From: Ascochyta rabiei
Taxonomy: Eukaryota; Ascomycota; Dothideomycetes; Pleosporales; Didymellaceae
Assembly: GCF_004011695.2 (NCBI RefSeq)
Contig: NC_082416.1
Span: forward strand, 1,240,001-1,304,000
DNA: 64,000 nt
Direction: 5' to 3'
Both the position numbers and the translations under genes were made by a program. Every line of letters begins with the position of its first letter. The first letter of the stretch is position 1. This document shows, one piece after another, positions 55,477-64,000 of this stretch. The notes under the pieces were generated by a model, which ran no database searches, was not told where the DNA came from, and worked only from the letters and a program-made list of their open reading frames with translations.

Positions 55477-56657
55477 GTTTGGTGAAGATGGAGATGATGG
55501 AGATGATGGAGATGATGGAGATGATTGAGCACAAGTTGTGTGAAGTAAGAGTCAAAGGCGGGCAGGGTGAGGTTGAAGTAGTCAGGCACGGGGAGGGGTC
55601 GGAGCTTTGAAGCTACCAGTGGGTCTGTATGGTCACGTAAGAATGGTCTCGTGATAGCTATGGCGTAGTTGCATGGAGCCATTGCGACCAGCACCGCGGC
55701 GAGCACGCACCTTGCTTGCCGAGAATCACTCGACGGGAGACTGAAGGTGCTATAGAGCGACGATGGATGGATGGAATTGGTAGAGGTTGCGTGCTGGAGA
55801 GCTTGATGGTGCGTGAGATCAGGGGAAGATGCAAGAGCACGCGAGCTGGAGGGAGCGGGGTCAGGCGTGACTTCTCTTTGTATGGGATCACCGTTAGCAG
55901 TCGGACCCTTGAACAGGCGTGGAAGCGTTTCGAAACTCGGCACCAGCCCCTCTGACGACGACGACCCGCATTCCAGTGTGTTAGTGTCAGGCGGTCTTCT
56001 GTGCTGTAGACAGACGGCCGGTTCCTGAAACGGGGGAGGGAGACGGTAGACGGCAAGGTTCTACGTCATGCGGTACCTGGCGGGCGGAGTGAACAAGAGG
56101 ACTGGACGTGAGCATCCACGCTCAGCCGGCCTTGTTCCCAATGGCCACGACGATGGTGAGAACAGCAAAGCACAGCAAAGCACAGCAAAGCACAGCAAAG
56201 CACAGCGCTCCCCTCGCGTGGGCTGAGCATGAGAGGCGCTGCACTGGCTCTGTGCCACCTACGCCGGTCTCCTGGTGGTGCTGTGGTACTTCTGCAGCGT
56301 TACCCCAGCTTTTACTACCTACGGCTGCAAAAGCGGGCCCAGCGGCCGGTGCTGGGCCGACCCTGTCATCGCGTGACGGTCGCTCGATGACTGTGCTAGA
56401 GCCCGCCATCACCCAATGGCGTGCCGGATGACTGCGACGCGCCACCAAAGCGCTTTCTCCGAGCGCCGGCAGTAGGAATTGCGCAGTTTAGTCAAATGCG
56501 GCACTATCGCGAAACGTGATTGCTCAGCGTCCAAGACAGCCGTCTCCCTCTGTTTTTCTCGTCTCCAACTCGTCGACTCACGACTCACGACGGACGTGCC
56601 TCACGACGCCTGAGCACCCCATCGGACGGTTTTCGCTCACCCCACCACGACCCCGCC
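55477..56657. promoter_or_regulatory. Divergent region between the Stf2-like and Dre2 genes
   Basis: Includes the 5' UTR exon of the Stf2-like gene, with a (GATGGA)-type repeat at 55487-55530, and a decamer tandem repeat AAAGCACAGC (about 4.5 units) at 56163-56205. A CT-rich leader precedes the Dre2 ATG. No further gene was recognised. Confidence 0.5.
56163..56205. repeat. Tandem decamer AAAGCACAGC
   Basis: Four to five perfect consecutive copies of a 10-bp unit in the divergent promoter region. Confidence 0.93.
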
Positions 56658-57726
56658 ATGGCTTCACGCACACTCATTGTCGCGCCGCCTTCCGTTGCGG
56701 CGCACCCAGAGAAGCTGGACAGCGTATACGAGATCCATGACCGCTCCTCGACCGACCTGCAGATGCTGGACCGTGTGGCCGCAGGTCTGGCCAGCCTTCC
56801 GGCCTCCACATACGACGTCGTGCTCCTCCTCACCGACGCCGCCGGCACCTCGCGCGAGAGCCACGCGCTACTCGTGCGCGATGTCATGCACAAGATTGTC
56901 ACCGCCCTAAAGGTGGGCGGCGTTTTCAAGAGCCAGGACGGTGCACTGCAAGGCTCAGAGAGGACAGAAGCCATTCTGGCTGGCTTGGTCGAGGCTGCAG
57001 AGGGCATGACCAAGCCCGCACAGGAGGAACCCATATCGATACCCTTGAAATTTGGCAGGAAGAAGGCAACGAACGGTGCAAACGGTGCAAACGGTGCAAA
57101 CGGCGTCAATGGGGCTTCCCATACAGATGGCGCTGTCCAGGCCGTCAACGCCGACGGCTCAGTCCCGCTGAATCTGAACCGCATCAACCTGAACGGCAAG
57201 CGGCCCTCACCCGAGCCTGCGAAGCCCTCAGGCGTAGGCTTCGTCGACTTCAGCGACGACTTCGACGACCCCATCATCACCGGCGAAGACGACGATGACG
57301 ACCTCATCGACGAAAACGACCTCATAACAGAGGAAGACATGGCCCGCCCCGTCATCCAGCGTGAGTGCCCTTTCCCCAACCCTCGCACCCTCAACACCTA
57401 CTAACACAACCACAGCTATCGAATGTCGTCCCAAAGCCGGCAAGCGCCGCCGCGCCTGCAAAGACTGCACCTGCGGCATGAAGGAGAAGATCGAAGCCGA
57501 AGACGCCGCGAAGCGCGCCGACGCCGACAAGGCGCTCAACACGATGAAGTTCGGCGCCGACGACCTGCTCGACGAGGTCGACTTCACCGTCCAGGGCAAG
57601 GTCGGCAGCTGCGGCAACTGCGCTCTGGGCGACGCCTTCCGCTGCGACGGCTGTCCGTACATTGGCCTCCCCGCCTTCAAGCCCGGCGAGGAGGTCAGGC
57701 TGCTGAATAACGATGTCCAGTTGTAG
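56658..57726 (+). CDS. DRE2: Cytosolic Fe-S cluster assembly factor Dre2 (anamorsin)
   Basis: Exons 56658-57360 and 57416-57726 (55-nt intron) give 337 aa. The N-terminal part (residues 1 to about 135) is the methyltransferase-like domain ([29 protein letters not shown]). The linker contains a short NGANGANGANG repeat and an acidic [18 protein letters not shown] element. The C-terminal domain has the two cluster motifs: [20 protein letters not shown] ([2Fe-2S], CxnCxxCxC) and [15 protein letters not shown] ([4Fe-4S], CxxCx7CxxC). Dre2 receives electrons from Tah18 at the start of cytosolic Fe-S assembly. ATG 56658 is in good context (GCCATGG). Confidence 0.96.
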
Positions 57727-58058
57727 ACGGCTGGGCGCGCACTGTGCATGGGCGGCGTTTGGGACTCCTTCTCTTGGTGGGAGGCGAGAAGGGAAGACGG
57801 AGTTTTTACTGGCTGGCACCTCGGCGGCGTATCACGGTCAGGCGTAGGCGCCTTTATTGAGAACAAAAGTAGACCACACAATACCAAAGTCACGCAAGAG
57901 TCATGAGGGAATCCTTGCAGGTACATGCGTCTGCCTGCCTTCTGGTTCTCAACACACGCTTGTTTTCTACCGAAAAGCTACCTACCGCCAAATCGCTGCC
58001 ACGAGGGATATCGAGAGCCAACAAACGCCAACACCATGCATGACCAACGCTACAGGCC
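57727..58058. other. Convergent 3' intergenic region
   Basis: 332 bp between the ends of Dre2 (plus) and Axl2 (minus). It contains only UTR-like sequence. Confidence 0.5.
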
Positions 58059-61000
58059 TTACACAAACACCTTGACATCGTCCTTCTCCTTCTCCCACCC
58101 CCACACGCTTCCCCTGCCAACGAAGCTCTTCAGCCCCTCGCCCCACGTCTTCCTCTCTTTGCCGGGTGTCTCGGCTCTCTTCACGTCTACGTTTGCGCCG
58201 ACCACGCTGAGCGGGTTGCGTTCCCTCTCGCCATTCAACTCGGCGATGCTCGAGCCCTGCGGGAACAGGCCCAGGCTTGTGCTTTGACGCGCAGGCATGC
58301 CCGAGGGCACTGCTGTGTGGCGGTTGCTGGGTGGAGGTGGTGGATTGAACACCACACTGCTGCTGCCCAGCGTTTCGTCGCCGTGGTAGATTAGATTGCC
58401 GGAGAGATCGCGTGTGACGAGGCGACTTCGCGTCGCTTTACTTGCTGGTGTTGGCGTGGTGATGGCAGCGCCGGTGCTGTTTGCGTCTGCTTCGGTGATA
58501 TTGGGGTCGAAGAATGGGAACGCTGAGGATTGGGAGCGTGAGTGGCCGCGAGGGGTTCTTTTGGTGCCGGAAGCTTGAGATGGTTGGCGTGAGTGGAGAG
58601 ACCTTCGTGAGTGACGCTCCTGGGTGGAGCCGGCTCGAGATCCAGCTCGAGACACGGGACGAGTTTGGGTATCGCGTAGAATGGATTTGCGTGGGATGGT
58701 GGCTGCTTGGGAATGACGGGCGGTATTGGAGCGAATTGGTCGTACGGGCGATAGAGCAGCTCTTGAAATGACTTTCATCTCAGGAATAGGAGTGATTTTG
58801 CCCAGGGTGTAGGTCGATGACATGTTCTCCTTTCCGCCATGCTCCTTCGCAAGGTAGTGCGGTGTAGGCTCGCGTCCACTCGTTCGCTTCAGCTCTCGGT
58901 GTTCAGTCTTGTCAGAGTTGCTGTCACGCTTGCTCTTTCGCTTCTCCTGCAGCACGCTGCGTCTTGAGTCGAGGTTCAGCGGGGGAAGTGTAAATTGACC
59001 AGGTTTGACAGTCGTGCGCCTGTCATAATCCTCAAGGTCATCCTCTTCATCCGTGTAGACACTCTCGCTCAGGTCGGCGTTGTCGTAGATCTCAGAGCCT
59101 GTGAGGTCGTTTAAACTGGCTTTCAATTCCGATACGACAAGGCTTTTTCGAGTACTCGCCCGCCGACCCATACCAGCGCTAGATGTAGCGACGACTGTGG
59201 CAGGTCGAGGTATTGTCTTCGTGTTGGTGTCGCGTTTGGCTAGGGACTTGGTCGATTGGTGCTTGCGCAGACTACCTGGAAACCTAGGCGTTGTCTTTTT
59301 TTCAGATGGTGTTTCAGGTACCTCCTTCTCCTTACCTTCCTCAACTTCATCATCGGGCTTAACAATCGTATTGGCTCTTGACGGCAAGACGAAGCTTCGT
59401 GATCTCTTCTGCTGTTCTGAGAGGAAGGCAGGTGGAGATTTGTAGCTTGAAGATGACGCACGGTAACCCGCGCTGAAAAACGGTGATTGTGCAGATGCTC
59501 GCTTCCTGATGTAGGAGCTGCGCTTAGCTTCCATTGTACGACGGTCAGCGAGACTACTGCGCGTGGATGAAGGCACCACGCGTATGCTATGTCGCTCCTC
59601 TGTTGGCGTTGTTACTTTCGGTCGCCGAGACCGAGTGGTCGGTGCTTGAGGGCAGGCAGTAGGAACCGTAGAAAGACTGCTCGTGCGTCGAGAATATGAG
59701 CTAGAGCTCATGGCTCGGCGAAGTGAGCCAAAGTTGTTATTACTCCTCGATGGGGAGTAAGTGTGGCGGCCGTGTCCCTGATGGCCATTGTTAGCACGAA
59801 GTCATGGGATCAAGAGTGCTCGCAGGCACAAGTACACATTATGTGGAATGGTACGCAGGGCAGGTTGAGTGTAGGGAATGATGTGTGCTTACTATCAAGA
59901 CGTTAGCGTTCAGTCTTGATAGCGGTGTTCAACACGTACCCATTCCTGTTATGCGCCGATTAACTGGTAGACCTGTACTACGGTGAATTTGGTCCCGATA
60001 CACTGTTGTGGTTCGGCGCTTGTGCTTTCGGAAAGAATTCGTTGAAGTATGAGAAGACCGTTTCGCGAGATCAACGGGAATCTTCATCGAGTCGTGGGGG
60101 TGATCTGATGGAGCGGAATCATCGCGGATATAACCCCACGACGACTCACCAAACGTGTCTAGTATCCTCGTGTCCGTATCGCCCATTGAGTCTGTCGCCG
60201 AGAGACTGTCCCTGCGGTCATGAGGTAGATCGATGTCGATTTTGGGGGCATGCTCCGGAGTGCGCTCCAGGAAGACATCATCATGATGCTTGCCTTTCTC
60301 GAGATCCTCCTCCTCAATATCTGGCCAGCCAATAGGTATGAACGTTGGTCGCGAGATCTCTGACTTCCTTGGACTCCTTGGGCATGCAGACTTGGGGTTC
60401 AGGTAGCCCTTGACCTGCTTCTTTCTTCGGCATGTGCAGAAGATACATGCAGCAAGTAACACAGCGCCGCCGACAGACGCAATGACGATGCCAGCAATGA
60501 TTCCTACGCGTTGACCGCTGACGTCCGTCTTGGTGGTGTCGAAAGTATCACCGTGACCGGAGAGCGTGGAGTCGGTGTTGGTAGTAGCATCCTTCCCTTC
60601 CAGAAGTTCAATGTTGAACAGCTGAGACTCTTTTAGGCTTCCATTCTTAGAGGTAGCTGTCATGGAGCATTGTACGACCTGTGGCGACATATCTTCAGGC
60701 ACAGTCCCAAAGATCGTGAACGTGATTGGGTCGAAGTGCATATGATCCGTCAACGATGAGAAGTCAACTGTTACGACCTCATCATCTTTGGCAAGTATGG
60801 ATCGTGGCAGCTGGACCTTGAAGAGCTCCCCAAGAGTAATGTTGAGCGCGTCGACCGTTCCAGAGAACAGTTCTGAAATGACGTTTAGGTGGATAGTATA
60901 CTCGGCTAAGTCACCGTATATATCCATTGCTGTTACCGTGAGGTCTTGTGACGAGAGTTCAGCGGGTGCTGTTCCAGTAAGATCGAACGAATTGCCATCA

Positions 61001-61830
61001 AACTTCAGCCAGGATGGCAGCTCGGCTGATGGAGACTGTATGTCTCTGTCACTGATAGATGACTGATCAAGGTACAGTTTGTTCTTGAGATCTGTAACGT
61101 GCACATTTCCACCTTTGGTAACATTCAAGGTCTGAAAAGCGGGTTGGAAATAGAGCTCATGGGTACTGATCGCTAGTGTGAACTGTACTGTAGCGGAGGC
61201 ATATCCTGGCGTATCGGAAGCAATCAAAAGTATACCAAAGGACTGCGGCTTGCTCGTTGGTGGAGTAGTCCCTGAAAAGCGCAACGACGACGTATCGAAG
61301 CCGATCCAGGCAGGCAGTGGAGTGTGATCGGAGAGTGTCGCGAAGTACGAGAGCTTGTTGTCTGAGTCGAACGTATCAGATGGGAACGTTATGTCGAAAA
61401 TTTGAGATGGTCTGGCTGATATGGTTGTTGGGCCGGACAGAGAACCTGCTGCAGACAACGCTTGCGAGATGTTCGTGTTCAGCTGGGGTCCGTCGGTTTT
61501 GGACACGATCAAAGTCGATTCCATATTTGCGACAGCTCCAGCGGACCCAGCTGCAGTAACAGTGAAGGACATAGTGCCCACATCAGACACTTTGGGTGTT
61601 CCAGAAAGTGTTCCAGTCTTTCCATCGATCGAAAGCCACGAGGGATTTTCGTTCAATGAGTACGACAGGCTGCCTGTATCCGACTTGAAGGTAGTTGACG
61701 CAAACTGGAAAACATATTGCTCGCTAACTCGTGCGATCGGCGGAAACTGCGAATTCAGAGGATAGCTGATTTGTGGAACTGCTTCAGCGACTGCGAGCAA
61801 AGCGGCGAATACCGCAATGCGCATCGCCAT
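58059..61830 (-). CDS. AXL2: Axl2-like cell-polarity membrane glycoprotein; intron is a candidate stwintron
   Basis: Exons 61830-59941 and 59777-58059 give 1,202 aa. A signal peptide (MAMRIAVFAALLAVAEA) is followed by at least three dystroglycan/cadherin-like (CADG) domains, seen in LSYSLNENPSWLSIDGKTGT and LPAWIGFDTSSLRFSG and LPSWLKFDGNSFDLTG. One transmembrane helix lies at about 441-466 (VGIIAGIVIASVGGAVLLAA). The cytoplasmic part begins with CRRKKQVKGYLNPK, is Ser/Arg-rich, contains RASAQSPFFSAGYR and ends in KERKTWGEGLKSFVGRGSVW-GWEKEKDD. Axl2 marks axial bud sites and septin rings in yeast and conidiophores in Aspergillus. The 163-nt gap between exons only splices in frame as a two-step twin intron (inner 59939-59892), yielding ITGMGHGRHTYSP. 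Confidence 0.9.
59778..59940 (-). other. Candidate [D1,2] stwintron in the Axl2 gene
   Basis: The inner intron is 59939-59892 (48 nt): GTACGT donor, GCTAAC branch, GATAG acceptor. Its removal joins the outer G at 59940 to TAAGC at 59891, creating a new donor GTAAGC. The outer intron (59940 plus 59891-59778, 115 nt) then uses branch GCTAAC and acceptor ATCAG. Exon 1 ends in phase 0 after ATG (59943-59941) and exon 2 starts GGA CAC. A one-step splice from the visible GTACGT donor to the same acceptor would shift the frame and hit a stop. Confidence 0.78.
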
Positions 61831-62193
61831 GGCACTACGAGTACTGTCAGCTGGTCCAGTATCAAGTCACAAAGTTCTTACAGTAGTAACGCTGCCATAG
61901 CAACAGGTCACAAGTGTCGGTCGTTGCAGGAGTGAGTGTAGATCTTGGGAGCGGACATGCTGAAAGCCTTTCGTCACTGACAGCCATCTCTTTCTGAGCA
62001 CTGGAATTCGTCGTCGCGCTTGAACACGTAGTCGCGTAGGCGTACCGTACGCCTTACGTGCTGCTGGAGCGATCACAGAGGAATGTGAAGAAGGCGAAGG
62101 AGCAGAGGGGTTGCGACTGCAAGGGAGAACCACCCTGCCACCTTAGCATACTTGATGCCAGCCACGGACTGCGCAAAACCATGGCTTCAACGT
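61831..62193. other. Intergenic region upstream of Axl2
   Basis: 363 bp holding the Axl2 promoter and the 3' end of the adjacent acetyltransferase gene. Nothing else was recognised. Confidence 0.4.
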
Positions 62194-62694
62194 TCATTCT
62201 GCGATAGCCAGCTCCATTTTGAGTGCTGTTCGCCCTGGACCATAGTAGTCTGGGAGCCGCTCGATTTGCTGGAACCCGCAAGACGCGTACAGAGCCCTGG
62301 CTGGTTTGCGAGCTTCATCAACCCACAAAACGATTGTTCGACAACCTCCCTTCTTCATTTGCTGGCAAAGGGAATGTATGAGACACCTGGCGATGCCTTT
62401 GCCCCTCTCTTGTTCGATGGTGGCCAGCTTGTGTAGCCAGGCCTGGCTTTTCAATCGTTGAAACACGAGGTAACCGACAAGCTCCTGGCCTCCTATTCTT
62501 GAGGCCAGAACAAGCCCAACATTTTTTTTCTTCAGCTCAACGCTGTAGTCGAAGGCCTCGCTCGATGGAAAAATCTTCTTTTCGAGCTTGGCTACCCTTG
62601 CTGCCAAAGCAACACGGTCCTTCGGTGGACAGGCAGTAACTACTTGCAAGACAACACCTGGAGGGATAGCCTCTGTCTGACACGCAATCATCAT
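62194..62694 (-). CDS. GNAT-family N-acetyltransferase
   Basis: A single exon encodes 166 aa. The central A-motif LHKLATIEQERGKGIARCLI has the acetyl-CoA-binding Q/R-x-x-G-x-G/A pattern (QERGKG), followed by CRTIVLWVDEARKPARALYA and SCGFQQIERLPDYYGPGRTA, the usual C-terminal beta-strand and Tyr that acts as general acid in many GNATs. The YYGPG...ALKMEL ending resembles Rim/Naa-type protein acetyltransferases acting on small substrates, but the substrate cannot be named. There are two adjacent in-frame ATGs (62694 and 62691); the first is taken. It is unrelated in sequence to the broken GNAT gene at 36475. Confidence 0.85.
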   Translation of the reverse strand: MMIACQTEAIPPGVVLQVVTACPPKDRVALAARVAKLEKKIFPSSEAFDYSVELKKKNVGLVLASRIGGQELVGYLVFQRLKSQAWLHKLATIEQERGKGIARCLIHSLCQQMKKGGCRTIVLWVDEARKPARALYASCGFQQIERLPDYYGPGRTALKMELAIAE

Positions 62695-63142
62695 CGCTCT
62701 TTACCATTGGATAACAGTCGCATTAATCGTGCAGTCGAATCTTGCAAAACCGGTCGGGTGGTGAAGGGACCGCGTCTCTGTGTCACCCAAAGTCACACAG
62801 TAGACTATCGATAAGCTGCCCTTGGTGACGAGGTGCGAAGCTAGTTGCGCACAGTACTTGGCTCGTCTTTGCCTGTGTCGTGATGGTGAATTGGCGGAAG
62901 AAGTGGACGCCGAAAGTTTGATTGGTCGAGCAGAAACAGGTGACCTCGCGTGGATGAACAAGGGTCGCGCTTTGCCGCGACGCGTCTATCGCTCTTGCAC
63001 CTCAGCGCAGCTTCCATGGGGGATAAGTCCGGAGGTGAAGAACAATGATCGTACGGCATTCTGAACGGATATCCTTGACCACTCTTCTTGAGCGATTGTT
63101 GAACTCTGCGGGAAGCCTAAGACTTCAACCTGACGTCTGAAG
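62695..63142. promoter_or_regulatory. Divergent promoter between the acetyltransferase and RecQ genes
   Basis: A 448-bp shared upstream region. No TATA box or repeat was found. Confidence 0.35.
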
Positions 63143-64000
63143 ATGCCTGGAAAGAGGAAGAGGCCGTATTCAAATATTGACTTCACACTGAAGAGAGTCT
63201 TCAAGAAGCCATGTTTCCGGTATGTCAATACTTTCTTGTTACTGTGACGTGCTCTAATCAGCTCCAGCCCCCTACAGCGCGAAGTCATCACGGCTACTCT
63301 GGAGGGCGAAGATGTCTTTCTACAGGCAGCCACTTCCTTTGGCAAAAGCTTGTGCTATCAGCTGCCCGCAGTTGTTGATCTCGGCAGTATGTCATGCTCG
63401 AGTGACCGGCTGTTTACTGCTGATCAGTCTAGTTACCATTGTCGTTTCTCCGCTACTAGCACTCATGGTAAATCATTACAACTGATGACGTGACAAAGAC
63501 TGACATGCTGCAGAACAATCAAGTCGCATCCATGCGCAACTCGAAGATCAAGGTTGAGACAGTCAACAGCACAACCCAACGACACGACAGGGAACGCATA
63601 CTGGCCGACCTCCAATGTGGTCACCCTCTGACTCGGCTTCTCTATGTGACCCCAGAGTACTGCGCGACCGATCACTTTCGCAAGATCCTACGAGTAATCT
63701 ATTCGCAAAAGGAGCTCGCGCGCATAGCAGTCGACGAAGCCCACTGTGTTAGCGAATGGGGCCACGACTTCCGACCTTCGTTCCAACAACTCTCCTTCTT
63801 CAAGACCGAATTTCCTGATATCCCAATCATATGCCTTACAGCTACAGCAACATCCCGCGTACGCGACGAAATCATCAAAACCATGGCCCTCGATCCGCTC
63901 AAGCTACACGTTTTCTGCATGTCCACAAGCCGTCCGAACTTACACTACGAAGTTCGCTTCAAATGCGACGAAGATGATCACTACTCCGACTTCCTCTCCT
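63143..64000 (+). CDS. RecQ-family DNA helicase, 5' part (continues past the window)
   Basis: Exons 63143-63219, 63268-63386, 63432-63466 (35 nt) and 63514 onward read continuously. After a short basic N-terminus (MPGKRKRPYSNIDFTLKRVF) come the RecQ motifs: motif 0 FRPLQREVI, motif I AATSFGKSLCYQLPAVV, ITIVVSPLLALMNNQV (Ia), LLYVTPEY (Ic), AVDEAHCVSEWGHDFRPSF (II plus the RecQ aromatic loop), and ICLTATATSRVRDEI (III), then SRPNLHYEV. Walker A carries SFGKS instead of the usual GGGKS/GAGKS of Sgs1/BLM. The very short N-terminus shows it is not a full-length Sgs1 orthologue but a shorter RecQ paralogue. Role: 3'-5' duplex or fork unwinding. The C-terminal RQC/HRDC content is unseen. Confidence 0.9.

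Noticed and set aside
55353..55943. 196-codon minus-strand frame upstream of the Stf2-like gene
   Set aside because: It runs through the 5' UTR exon and the first intron, and ends in the splice acceptor. No protein similarity is seen.
58059..59711. Separate 550-aa gene starting at ATG 59711
   Set aside because: It is the second exon of Axl2: the upstream sequence HGRHTYSPSRSNNNFGSLRRA is in frame and joins the first exon through the twin intron.
63143..64000. Telomere-linked helicase gene
   Set aside because: It has introns and a standard short RecQ start and lies among core genes, far from the AT-rich end of the window; nothing points to a subtelomeric TLH.

Overview
This window is nuclear DNA of a filamentous ascomycete (Pezizomycotina; a dothideomycete seems likely, but nothing seen fixes the class). 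The evidence is short spliceosomal introns (45-120 nt, GTATGT/GTAAGT donors, CTAAC-type branch sites), fungal gene families (Axl2, Ecl1, Swc4, Dre2, Yck-type casein kinase) and an AT-rich block whose transposons carry the C-to-T/G-to-A decay typical of repeat-induced point mutation (RIP).

Region 1 (1 to about 10.3 kb) is a transposon graveyard. It holds a Ty3/gypsy gag-pol element on the minus strand running off the left edge, a full-length but dead Fot1/pogo-type DNA transposon with its inverted repeats, a long hairpin repeat, a telomere-like G-rich palindrome, a second Fot1 copy truncated against that G-rich block, and a pair of 223-bp direct repeats that look like LTRs of a short element. 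No intact gene is visible there. An intron-containing tRNA-Gly(GCC) and a 217-bp MITE mark the border.

Region 2 (11-34 kb) has scattered genes with long spacers: a wax-synthase-like membrane acyltransferase, a single-pass membrane protein, alanine:glyoxylate aminotransferase, a disordered repeat protein, an Ecl1-type stress factor, the Met22/Hal2 phosphatase, retromer Vps29 with a 15-nt exon, a small membrane protein with two PPxY motifs, and a heme-thiolate peroxygenase gene broken by a frameshift in its active-site motif.

Region 3 (36-41 kb) is another decayed patch: an acetyltransferase gene interrupted by one in-frame TGA, a TPR (kinesin-light-chain-type) fragment and an AT-rich MITE.

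Region 4 (41-64 kb) is dense with core genes: a p24 cargo receptor, a short-chain dehydrogenase, nucleoporin Nup133, palmitoylated casein kinase 1, Swc4 of SWR1/NuA4, a Stf2-like protein whose start codon is split by an intron, the Fe-S assembly factor Dre2, Axl2, a GNAT acetyltransferase, and the 5' part of a RecQ helicase running off the right edge. The genes are independent transcription units; no metabolic gene cluster is evident. The most unusual feature is in the Axl2 gene, whose single intron position only splices in frame if it is read as a spliceosomal twin intron (stwintron).
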